DNA of 64,000 nt from the NCBI GenBank assembly GCA_965279115.1, contig OZ257137.1, forward strand, positions 3,658,001-3,722,000, written 5' to 3'. Within the stretch, counting starts at the first letter, position 1; the number at the start of each line of letters is the position of its first letter. The stretch is from JAEUOS01 sp965279115 (GTDB lineage Bacteria > Pseudomonadota > Gammaproteobacteria > Burkholderiales > JAEUOS01). Positions 55,117 through 63,900 of the stretch are shown in pieces. Made by a program: the position numbers and the translations under genes. The notes below the pieces were generated by a model. That model saw only the letters and a program-made list of their open reading frames with translations. It did not search any database and had not been told where the DNA came from.

Positions 55117-57039
55117 CTAGGAACTCTTCCTTACTCGCAGGTACCACTCGCAAAGCAGGCGCACCTGTTTTGGCGTGTACCCCTTGGTGACCATGCGATT
55201 GACGAAATCCTCGTGCTTTTTCTGCTCGTCGGCGCTGGCCTTTGCATTGAAGGAGATGACCGGGAGCAACTCCTCGGTGTTCGAGAACATCTTTTTCTCG
55301 ATCACCGTGCGCAGCTTCTCGTAGCTCGTCCATGCCGGATTCCTGCCGCCGTTGTTGGCGCGTGCCCGCAGCACGAAATTGACGATCTCGTTGCGGAAGT
55401 CCTTCGGGTTGCTGATGCCGGCCGGCTTTTCGATCTTTTCGAGCTCTGCGTTGAGGGCGCCGCGGTCGAAGATCTCGCCAGTATCGGTGTCGCGGAATTC
55501 CTGGTCCTGAATCCAGAAATCGGCGTAGGTGACGTAGCGGTCGAAAATGTTCTGACCGTATTCGGAATATGACTCGAGATACGCCGTCTGGATTTCCTTG
55601 CCGATGAACTCCGCATAGCGCACCGCGAGGTGCTCCTTGACGAAGGACAGGTATTTTTGCTCCAGTTCGCCCGGGAACTGTTCGCGCTCGATCTGTTGCT
55701 CCAGGACGTACATCAGGTGCACCGGATTGGCCGCCACTTCCGAGGAGTCGAAATTGAACACCTTCGAAAGAATCTTGAAGGCGAAGCGGGTCGATACTCC
55801 GCTCATGCCCTCGTCCACGCCGGCGAAGTCGCGATACTCCTGGAAACTCTTGGCCTTGGGGTCGGTATCCTTGAGATTCTCCCCGTCATAGACCAGCATT
55901 TTTGAATAGAGGCTGGAATTCTCGGGTTCCATCAGGCGGGTCAAGACCGCGAATTGCGCCATCATCTTGAAGGTGCCGGGCGCACAGGTGGCCTTCGCAA
56001 GCGACGAATTGCGTACAAGTTTCTCGTAGATGCGAACTTCTTCGGACACGCGCAAGCAATACGGGACCTTCACGATGTAGATGCGGTCCAGAAAGGCTTC
56101 GTTGTTCTTGTTGTTGCGAAACGCCTTCCATTCGCTTTCGTTCGAATGGGCCAGCACGATGCCGTCGAACGGAATCGCCCCGAAACCTTCCGTGCCCTTG
56201 AAATTGCCTTCCTGGGTTGCCGTAAGCAGCGGGTGCAGCACCTTGATGGGCGCCTTGAACATTTCGACAAACTCGAGGAGTCCCTGGTTTGCCAGGCACA
56301 GGCCACCTGAGTAGCTGTAGGCATCCGGGTCATCCTGGGCAAAGGTTTCGAGCTTGCGGATGTCGACCTTGCCGACCAGGGACGAGATATCCTGGTTGTT
56401 CTCGTCGCCAGGTTCGGTCTTCGCGACCGCGATCTGCTTGAGAATCGACGGGTGGCGCTTGACGACGCGGAATTTGCGGATGTCGCCGCCAAACTCCTCC
56501 AGGCGCTTGACCGCCCATGGCGACAGGATGCGCGTGAGGTAACGTTGAGGAATGCCGTACTGCTCTTCCAGGACGCGGCCGTCTTCCGCCGGGTCGAACA
56601 GACCAAGCGGCGATTCGTTAACCGGAGACCCTTTCAGGGCATAGAAGGGCACGCGTTCCATCAACTGCTTCAGGCGCTCTGCGATGGAAGACTTGCCGCC
56701 GCCGACAGGTCCGAGGAGATACAGGATCTGCTTTTTCTCCTCAAGCCCCTGCGCGGCATGGCGGAAAAACGAGACGACCTGTTCGATCACCTCTTCCGCA
56801 CCGTGAAACTCGCGAAATGCCGGGTAGATCTTGATGACCTTGTTGGCGAAAATGCGCGACAACGCGGGCTGATTGCGCGTATCGACCATTTCGGGTTCGC
56901 CAATGGCGGCAAGCATGCGCTCGGCAGCCGTGGCATAGGCCATAGGATCACGCTTGCAGGTATCCAGGTACTCCTCAAGCGAGATTTCTTCCTCGCGGGT
57001 ACGTTCGTAGCGTGCGGCGAAACTGCTGATGACGTCCAT
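55117..57039 (-). CDS. prkA: PrkA serine protein kinase (YeaG)
   Basis: A 640-aa protein with the N-terminal AAA-type PrkA domain (Walker A GPVGGGKS at residues 110-117, FHGAEEVIEQVVSFFRHAAQGLEEKKQ before it) and the C-terminal PrkA kinase-like domain. Length equals E. coli YeaG (644 aa). In E. coli YeaG is induced by nitrogen starvation and alters the RpoS response. The ATG at 57039 has GAGGAGGCAGC upstream. A sigma-54-type promoter lies about 130 bases upstream. It is the first gene of prkA-yeaH-spoVR. Confidence 0.95.
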   Translation of the reverse strand: MDVISSFAARYERTREEEISLEEYLDTCKRDPMAYATAAERMLAAIGEPEMVDTRNQPALSRIFANKVIKIYPAFREFHGAEEVIEQVVSFFRHAAQGLEEKKQILYLLGPVGGGKSSIAERLKQLMERVPFYALKGSPVNESPLGLFDPAEDGRVLEEQYGIPQRYLTRILSPWAVKRLEEFGGDIRKFRVVKRHPSILKQIAVAKTEPGDENNQDISSLVGKVDIRKLETFAQDDPDAYSYSGGLCLANQGLLEFVEMFKAPIKVLHPLLTATQEGNFKGTEGFGAIPFDGIVLAHSNESEWKAFRNNKNNEAFLDRIYIVKVPYCLRVSEEVRIYEKLVRNSSLAKATCAPGTFKMMAQFAVLTRLMEPENSSLYSKMLVYDGENLKDTDPKAKSFQEYRDFAGVDEGMSGVSTRFAFKILSKVFNFDSSEVAANPVHLMYVLEQQIEREQFPGELEQKYLSFVKEHLAVRYAEFIGKEIQTAYLESYSEYGQNIFDRYVTYADFWIQDQEFRDTDTGEIFDRGALNAELEKIEKPAGISNPKDFRNEIVNFVLRARANNGGRNPAWTSYEKLRTVIEKKMFSNTEELLPVISFNAKASADEQKKHEDFVNRMVTKGYTPKQVRLLCEWYLRVRKSS

Positions 57040-57419
57040 GCTGCCTCCTCAACTGATGCTGGTCATGGGGCTGGCAAAAGAGCAAAAGCAACAACCACTC
57101 GAAAGCGTGAAGCCATGCTGTACGACCAGCCTGTCACATTCGACTCTTTGCAGGTTCAATGAACTGCTTGCAAAAAGCGCGCCTGTTTGAGGGGCGTGGC
57201 GGTACAAAAGTTCCGTGCGGCCGGCAGGTTTACCCTATGCCTTGCAGTCCCGCCAGTTCATTCAACGCGGGTGAGGGGTAGTCGGATGACGCCGAAAGTG
57301 GAGTCGATTCCGAAATTCGCCTGAACTGACATGTGCAAGCCGGACGCGGTCGACGGCGTGTCTCACCCCGTGCTACGCCGGTTTGTCGGTGCTGCGCCGC
57401 ACGAATGGCGCCCGGGATC
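57040..57419. other. 380-base intergenic region between prkA and folB
   Basis: It contains the sigma-54-type promoter at 57169-57184. Apart from that I see no gene, RNA or repeat. The half nearest folB (about 57190-57419) is GC-rich and shows no clear activator site. Confidence 0.6.
57169..57184 (-). promoter_or_regulatory. Sigma-54 promoter of prkA-yeaH-spoVR
   Basis: Minus strand AGGCGCGCTTTTTGCA against the consensus TGGCACGRNNNTTGCW: the invariant GG and GC are present, exactly ten bases apart, and 10 of the 13 specified positions match. The predicted start is near 57157, giving a leader of about 118 bases before prkA. The E. coli yeaGH operon is also sigma-54/NtrC dependent. Confidence 0.7.
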
Positions 57420-57776
57420 TCAGCCTGCCTGGCGGCGTTCTACGATGATGCCGACCTGTTTCGCGGCAGGCAGGATGCCCAGCTTGGCGACTGAAAGGCG
57501 GACATAAGGTGTGTTGAATTCGGCGATGATGCCGCGCGCGAGATGGTCTGCCATTCGTTCAAGCAGCTTGAAGTGATGGGTGTCGCACTCGCGCTTGATA
57601 TATTCGGCCACCGCGGCATAGTTGACGGTATCGGCAAGCTTGTCGCTACCGAAAACCGCGTCGCCAGGGATCGCAAATTCGACGTTGAATTCCAGTTGCT
57701 GGGCAGCCTCCCGCTCGCGCGGGTAGTGACCAACGATGGTCGAGACTGCGAGGCTGCGGATGAAGATGAGGTCCAT
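57420..57776 (-). CDS. folB: Dihydroneopterin aldolase
   Basis: Folate synthesis: cleaves dihydroneopterin to hydroxymethyl-dihydropterin and glycolaldehyde. The 118-aa protein begins MDLIFIRSLAVSTIVGHYPREREAAQ, with the family Glu/Tyr region. DTVNYAAVAEYIKRE and FKLLERMADHLARGI carry the active-site Tyr and Glu. The C-terminal VRLSVAKLGILPAAKQVGIIVER holds the catalytic Lys. It diverges from plsY with only 43 bases between the starts. Confidence 0.94.
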   Translation of the reverse strand: MDLIFIRSLAVSTIVGHYPREREAAQQLEFNVEFAIPGDAVFGSDKLADTVNYAAVAEYIKRECDTHHFKLLERMADHLARGIIAEFNTPYVRLSVAKLGILPAAKQVGIIVERRQAG

Positions 57777-57780
57777 GTTG

Positions 57781-57810
57781 CTAGAATTCGGTCGTGTGCA
57801 TGGATTCTAG
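57781..57810. repeat. Inverted repeat between folB and plsY
   Basis: CTAGAAT (57781-57787) and ATTCTAG (57804-57810) are perfect complements with a 16-base spacer. They occupy most of the 43-base gap between the divergent starts. Each arm contains TAGAAT, which resembles a -10 box, but no -35 elements fit. Confidence 0.45.
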
Positions 57811-57819
57811 AAGAAAGAC

Positions 57820-58428
57820 TTGACGAGCCTCTTGTTCGGCGTCATTGCCTATTTGATCGGTTCCGTGTCATTCGCTGTGGTGGTGAGCCACGCGTTCGGG
57901 CTTTCCGACCCGCGCACTTATGGATCGAAGAATCCTGGCGCAACCAACGTGCTCCGGTCTGGCAGCAAGGTGGCCGCAGTGCTGACACTTTTGGGCGACG
58001 CGCTCAAGGGTTGGGTGGCTGTCGTGCTCGCGCAAACTTATGCTGCGAGCCATGGCGTGGGCGAAGGTGGCATTGCACTGGCTGCGATTGCATCGTTTCT
58101 CGGGCACCTGTACCCGGTTTTTTTCCGCTTCCAGGGGGGCAAGGGGGTGGCAACTGCGCTCGGCATACTGGTCGCGATCGACATCTGGTTGGGGCTTGCC
58201 ACCCTGGCCACATGGCTCATCATCGCGTTCTTTTTTCGCTACTCGTCGCTGGCCGCACTCGTGTCAGCAGTGTTCGCGCCTTTCTACTACGCCATGTTCT
58301 GGGGGCTCGATGTCACCACGCTCGCCATTGGCGCCATGTCGCTGATGCTGGTCTGGCGCCATCGGGGCAACATGGAAAAGCTGCTCGCGGGGACCGAGTC
58401 GCGTCTGGGAGCCAAGGCAAAACGCTGA
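57820..58428 (+). CDS. plsY: Acyl-phosphate:glycerol-3-phosphate acyltransferase PlsY
   Basis: First acylation step in phospholipid synthesis; a 202-aa inner-membrane protein with several helices. Motifs: GSKNPGATNVLR, FRFQGGKGVATALG, and RHRGNMEKLLAGTE, the three conserved cytoplasmic loops of PlsY. It starts at TTG at 57820 with a weak AAGAAAGA upstream; the protein then opens MTSLLFGVIAYLIGSVSFA, as in other PlsY. It converges on tsaD, whose stop is 41 bases away. Confidence 0.95.
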   Translation: MTSLLFGVIAYLIGSVSFAVVVSHAFGLSDPRTYGSKNPGATNVLRSGSKVAAVLTLLGDALKGWVAVVLAQTYAASHGVGEGGIALAAIASFLGHLYPVFFRFQGGKGVATALGILVAIDIWLGLATLATWLIIAFFFRYSSLAALVSAVFAPFYYAMFWGLDVTTLAIGAMSLMLVWRHRGNMEKLLAGTESRLGAKAKR

Positions 58429-58469
58429 AGGCGCTGGCGCGCGCCGGCCTCAACTTTGCTTGAGGCCGA

Positions 58470-59528
58470 TCAGCGAGGCCCCGCCGGTTGCTGGCCCGGC
58501 GCCGCCATTTCTGCGAGGTTCCACCGTGGCCTGATCTCGAAGCCGCGGTTTTTCGCCTCAGCCGTGGTAGCGCGGAAGGCCCCGGCGAATGCAATCATTG
58601 CGCCATTGTCCGTGCAGAGTTCGAGTTCGGGGTAAAAGACCTCGAAGCCGTCCGAGCACGCGGCCTCATCGAGGCGCTTGCGCAGCATGCGATTCGCCGA
58701 TACGCCGCCCGCGACCACGAGACGGGCCAGTCCGGTCGACGTCATCGCGCGTCTCGACTTCGTGACCAGCACATCGGTGATGGCGTCCTCGACGGCGTGC
58801 GCGACATCGGCACGCACCTGCGGATCCTCGACCCCGGCGCGGACAAGCACGAGTACCGCAGTCTTGAGGCCGCTGAAGCTGAAGTCCAGGTTGCCGGAAT
58901 CCAGCATCGGGCGTGGCAGCCTGAATCTGCCAGGGCGCCCGCTGCCCGCAAGCGCGCTCAGCGCCGGCCCGCCCGGATATCCAAGCCCCAGAAGTTTTGC
59001 GCTCTTGTCAAACGCCTCGCCTGCCGCGTCGTCCACTGACTCGCCGATCAAGGTGTAGCGCCCCACACCTTCGACTCGCATCAATTGCGTATGCCCGCCC
59101 GAAACCAGCAGTGCCACGAACGGGAACGCCGGTGGCCGTCGGGAGAGAAGCGGCGAAAGCAGGTGACCCTCGAGGTGATGCACCGGGATGGCGGGAACGC
59201 CCAGCGCATAAGCAAGGGCGGTTGCCGTTCCCGCGCCGACCAGGAGCGCCCCAGCCAGCCCAGGTCCCTGCGTATAGGCAATTGCTCCTATGCCGGAGGT
59301 CGGGATCCCGGCGGTCTGCAATACGTGGCGCGTCAGGTTGGGTAGTCTGCGTACATGGTCGCGGGACGCCAGTTCCGGCACCACGCCGCCATACTCTTCG
59401 TGCATACGCACCTGTGAATGGAGGGCGTGCGCGAGCAGTCCGTCGCGTGGCAAGGTTCGCCCGCGCGCGCTGTCGTAGAGCGCGACGCCGGTTTCGTCGC
59501 ACGATGTTTCAATACCAAGTACGAGCAT
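58470..59528 (-). CDS. tsaD: tRNA threonylcarbamoyladenosine transferase TsaD
   Basis: Makes the t6A37 modification of ANN-decoding tRNAs with TsaB and TsaE. The 352-aa protein opens MLVLGIETSCDETGVALYD. It has the metal ligands HHLEGH (His 118 and His 122), SGGHTQL, and CTDNGAMIA. The ATG at 59528 is preceded by a perfect 15-bp palindrome. Unlike in many proteobacteria, rpsU is not found divergently next to it here. Confidence 0.96.
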   Translation of the reverse strand: MLVLGIETSCDETGVALYDSARGRTLPRDGLLAHALHSQVRMHEEYGGVVPELASRDHVRRLPNLTRHVLQTAGIPTSGIGAIAYTQGPGLAGALLVGAGTATALAYALGVPAIPVHHLEGHLLSPLLSRRPPAFPFVALLVSGGHTQLMRVEGVGRYTLIGESVDDAAGEAFDKSAKLLGLGYPGGPALSALAGSGRPGRFRLPRPMLDSGNLDFSFSGLKTAVLVLVRAGVEDPQVRADVAHAVEDAITDVLVTKSRRAMTSTGLARLVVAGGVSANRMLRKRLDEAACSDGFEVFYPELELCTDNGAMIAFAGAFRATTAEAKNRGFEIRPRWNLAEMAAPGQQPAGPR

Positions 59529-59830
59529 GGGGGACTCTTTGGCAATCTGTCACCGGAATGATTCCGGGGCGATTTTCGCGGTGCTCCACGACCACGCTTG
59601 CTTGCGAGTTGCATGGCGGAATGATGAAGTCAGGAACAGTATACTTGCGCCCCCAAGATGGTTTTTCGCTTGCGCTTGCCGTTTCCGATGGTGCTGCCTG
59701 CGGGGTTTCTTGATGCACCGGGTGTTTTTTATTGCGGCGCACTCGGAACTGCCAGTCCGCTCGGTGATCGATGCGCGATATGTCGCCATCATGTTGTACT
59801 GGACCGACTCGAATGTTGGAGGAATGCTGG
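59529..59830. other. 302-base region between tsaD and the efflux genes
   Basis: It holds the palindrome at 59553-59567 near tsaD and the ribosome-binding site TTGGAGGA (59816-59823) for the efflux adaptor gene. The sequence AGTATACT (59638-59645) could be a -10 box on either strand, but no -35 fits. I see no gene in it. Confidence 0.6.
59553..59567. promoter_or_regulatory. Perfect palindrome upstream of tsaD
   Basis: CCGGAAT-G-ATTCCGG, a 7-1-7 inverted repeat, centred 32 bases upstream of the tsaD start. Likely a protein-binding site; the regulator is unknown. Confidence 0.45.
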
Positions 59831-60979
59831 GTGAATCTGGCGGGATGGACAGCGGTGTTGTGCCTGGCGGTCGGGTTGGCTGGATGTGGGGAGAAGGCCG
59901 AAACCTCATCGCCAAGGCCAATGGACAAACCGAAAGTGTCCGGCAATCTACTTACTTTCGCGGCCGACAGTCCGCAACTGGCTTCTCTCAAGACCAGCCA
60001 GGTGACGCAAAGGGAAGACAGCGCAGTCGAACTGACTGGTCGGCTTGTATGGGATGAAAATCGTTCAGTGCGCGTGTTTCCGCCATTGGCCGGCCGCGTG
60101 ACGCGGATCTTTGTCGAGTCCGGTACCCAGGTCAAGGCGGGTCAGGCGCTGGTTTCCCTTGCATCGCCCGACTTCGGACAGGCCCAGGCTGACGCAGGGC
60201 GTGCCGTCGCCGATTCCGCGCTGGCGGAAAAAACCCTGGCGCGCATCCGTGAGCTTCATGAACATGGAGTTGCGCCCCGCAAGGACCTGGTGCAAGCGGA
60301 GGCCGACCATGCGCGGTCGCAAAGCGAACTGGCGCGAGCGCAGGGGCGGGTGCGGATGTACGGCGGTGGCGGCAGTGTCGACCAGACGCTGACCCTCAAG
60401 TCGCCGATTGCCGGCGCGGTCGTGGAACGAAACGTCAATCCCGGCCAGGAACTGCGTCCGGACCAGGCCGGGACTCCGGCTCTTTTCGTGATTACGGACC
60501 CGACCAGTCTTTGGGTGCAGATCGACGTGCATGAATCCGATCTGGCTGTCCTGTTGAAGGGGGCGACCTTCAGTATCCGAGTTCCGATCTATCCCGGTGA
60601 AGCCTTCGCTGCCCGGCTCGATTCGATCGCCGACTTCGTGGATCCGCAGACGCGCGTCATCAAGGCGCGTGGATCGGTTGCCAATGCGGATCGCCGACTC
60701 AAGGGCGAAATGCTGGTTACCGCGCTATTCGAGGCGAAGGGCGCGCGTGGTGTGGAGGTTTCGTCGCGGTCGGTGATTTTCAGCGAGGGTGCCTATTACG
60801 TATTCGTCGAGCGTGCGAAGGGCAGCTACGAACGCGTGCGGGTCGTACCTGGCCCGGAACGCAGCGGGCGGCTGACGATCGCCTCCGGGCTCGTTGCCGG
60901 TCAGGTGGTGGTCAGCGAAGGCGCTTTGCTGTTGCAGCAGGTGTTCAGGAGCGGCAACTCGAAGACGGAGTCGGAATGA
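59831..60979 (+). CDS. RND efflux membrane fusion protein, lipoprotein
   Basis: A 382-aa periplasmic adaptor of a heavy-metal RND pump. The signal ends in the lipobox LAGC (about residues 16-19). Then come the beta-barrel and lipoyl parts with GRVTRIFVESGTQVKAGQALVSLASPDF, an alpha-hairpin (ADSALAEKTLARIRELHEHGVAPRKDL), and the second lipoyl half SPIAGAVVERNVNPGQEL. I start at the GTG at 59831, because TTGGAGGA lies seven bases upstream; longer ATG starts ignore this. It lacks a His-rich N-terminal metal-binding tail. It overlaps the pump gene by ATGA. Confidence 0.9.
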   Translation: MNLAGWTAVLCLAVGLAGCGEKAETSSPRPMDKPKVSGNLLTFAADSPQLASLKTSQVTQREDSAVELTGRLVWDENRSVRVFPPLAGRVTRIFVESGTQVKAGQALVSLASPDFGQAQADAGRAVADSALAEKTLARIRELHEHGVAPRKDLVQAEADHARSQSELARAQGRVRMYGGGGSVDQTLTLKSPIAGAVVERNVNPGQELRPDQAGTPALFVITDPTSLWVQIDVHESDLAVLLKGATFSIRVPIYPGEAFAARLDSIADFVDPQTRVIKARGSVANADRRLKGEMLVTALFEAKGARGVEVSSRSVIFSEGAYYVFVERAKGSYERVRVVPGPERSGRLTIASGLVAGQVVVSEGALLLQQVFRSGNSKTESE

Positions 60980-63900
60980 TCCGGCGTGTTGTTTCATTTG
61001 CGCTGCACCAACCGCTCGTCATTTTCCTGGCGACGGCGCTGTTTGTGGGTGTCGGGCTGATCGCCTTCAAGAACCTTCCGGTCGAGGCGTTTCCGGATGT
61101 TACCGATACGCAAGTGACGGTGATCACCCTGTTTCCGGGCCGCGCCGCGGAAGAAGTCGAGAAACAGGTGACTATTCCGCTGGAAGTCGCCCTGTCCGGA
61201 TTGCCGAACGCGGTGCGAATGTTTTCGCATACGCAGTTCGGACTGTCCTTCCTCATCCTGACGTTCGACGATGACGCCAACGTCAATCTGTCGCGGCAGC
61301 AGGTAGGGGAGCGCCTGCGCAGTGTGCAGTTGCCGCAGGGCGTGGAGCCGGACATTGCCCCGCTTTCCACCGCGATAGGCGAGATCTATCGCTATCGGCT
61401 GAAATCCGACACGCTCGATGCCCGCTCCTTGCGCACCTTGCAGGACTGGGTGGTGGAGAGGACGCTCAAGCGGGTACCTGGTGTGGCCGACGTCGTCCCG
61501 ATGGGCGGCTTGATCAAGCAATACGAGGTGCACCCGGACATGGCGCGACTGCGCGCCTACAAGCTGACCATGCAGCAGCTGTTCGCTGCGCTTGAGCGGG
61601 GGAACAGCAACGCCGGCGGCGGCTACGTCGAGCAAGGCAGCCAGCAGTACACCATCCGCGGCATCGGACTGTTGCGGGATGCGGCTGACATCGAGAATAT
61701 CGTGCTGGCGGAGCGCGGCGGCACACCGATCCTGGTCCGCGATGTGGCGCGCGTGGAGGTTGGCAATGTTCCGCCGCAGGGCGTGGTGGGGCAGGACCTC
61801 GATGACGATGTTGTCACCGGCGTCGTGCTGATGCGCAAGGGGGAAAATCCCTCGAAAGTGCTCAAGGGTGTCAAGGAGAGGGTGGACGAACTCAACCGGT
61901 CCGGCTTGCCCAAAGGCGTGGCGATTGTGCCTTTCTATGACCGGACCTGGTTGATCGGCAAGACGCTCAATACGGTATTTCGCAATCTGGTCGAAGGCGC
62001 TGCGCTGGTTTCGCTCGTGTTGTACCTGTTCCTGGCCAATTTCCGTGCGGCCGCGATCGTGGCACTGGTGATTCCGCTTTCGCTGCTGTCGACGTTCGTG
62101 GGGCTGACGGTGATCGGGATACCCGCAAACCTGCTCTCTCTTGGCGCGATGGATTTCGGCATCATTGTCGACGGCGCAGTGATCGTCGTGGAGAACGTGT
62201 TTCGCAGGCTTTCCATGCAGGACGAGTTCCACGACAGTACGGTGGATCGACGCGAGGACCGCTTTCGATTGCATACCATCGTCGAGGCGGCTGTGGAGGT
62301 AGGCAGGCCAACCCTGTTTTCGATGATCATCATCATCGCGGCGCACATCCCGATATTCACCCTGCAACGCCATGAGGGACGGATTTTCGCGCCAATGGCA
62401 TATTCGGTGACCGCAGCCCTGATCGGATCCCTGATCCTGTCGCTCACGCTGGTGCCCCTGCTCTGCTACAAATGGTTGTCGAAGAACCTGCCGGAACATG
62501 ACAACGCCGTCGTTACTTTCGCCAAGCGGGTGTACCAGCCGGTTCTCGCATGGAGCCTGAAGAACCGCACCAAGGTCATAGCGAGCGCGCTGGTGGGATT
62601 GGGTCTGAGCTTCGCGGCCCTGCCTCATCTTGGCACGGAGTTCCTGCCCGAACTCAACGAAGGCTCCCTCTGGCTCAACGTCAAGCTGCCCTCATCGGTT
62701 TCCGTCAGCGAGGCCCAGGTGCAGAATGGACAGATCCGGCGCATCCTGCTCAGGACGCCCGAGGTCAATTCAGTGATCTCCAAGGCGGGCCGTCCGGAAG
62801 ACGGCACCGACCCCAAGCTCATCAACATGGCCGAGTTCCTGGTTGACCTGAAGCCGGAGTCGGAGTGGAAGCGCAAGGTATCCAAACGACAGGTGATGGA
62901 TGAAATGGAGCAGGCATTGCTGGCGCTGCCAGCGATCAAGCCTTCTTTCTCGCAGCCTATTCGCGACAACATCCTTGAGAGCATCTCGCAGATCGACGGA
63001 CAGATCGTGATCAAGGTGTTCGGCGAGGACATCCCGGCCTTGCGGCGGATATCTGAAGAAGTCCTGGCGCAGGTCGGGGAGGTGCCCGGGGTCACGCGTG
63101 CGCTCATCGACCGTGTTGGCGAGTTGCCCAACTATCTGGTCGAAATCGATCGAGCGCGCGCCGCCCGTTACGGACTGAACGTGGCGGACATACAGGACTT
63201 GATCGAAGTCGGCCTCGGCGGCAAGGCGGCAACCTACATCTGGGAAGGTGAGCGTCGTTTTGCGGTTGCTGTCCGGCTCTCGCCCGAGGAGCGCGGGCTT
63301 GAGCGCATGAAGGGGCTTCTGGTCGCGACGGCCGGGGGCGCCTATGTTCCGTTGTCGGATGTTGCGACGTTCAGGGCCTCCGGGGGAAGCATGAACATCG
63401 CGCGCGAGAACGGCGGTCGGGTCATGGCAATCGGCATCTTCATCCGCGATCGCGACATGGGCAGCGTCGTTGCCGACATGCAGGCGCGTGTGAAGGCCAA
63501 GGTCACGGTGCCCGAGGGCTATAACATCACCTGGTCGGGCGAATTCGAGAACCAGGAGCGCGCGATGTCGCGTCTGGCCCTGGTGGTGCCGATCTCGGTC
63601 CTGCTTATTTTCGTGCTTTTGTTCAACGCATTCAATTCGATGAAGAGTGCGGTGCTGATCATTCTCAATGTTCCATTCGCGCTCATCGGCGGCATCTTTG
63701 CGCTGCTGTTCACCGGCATACACCTGAGTGTTTCAGCGGCAATCGGATTCATCGCGTTATTCGGGCAGGCGGTCTTGAACGGCGTGGTCATGGTTACCGT
63801 ATTCAATCAGCTGCGCAATGCCGGCATGGCGCCGGCGCAAGCGGTTCTGGAGGGATCAATGCAGAGGTTGCGTACTGTCCTGATGACGGGACTGCTAGCC

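Noticed and set aside
59529..59830. rpsU next to tsaD, as in many proteobacteria
   Set aside because: No frame in this gap encodes an S21-like basic protein.
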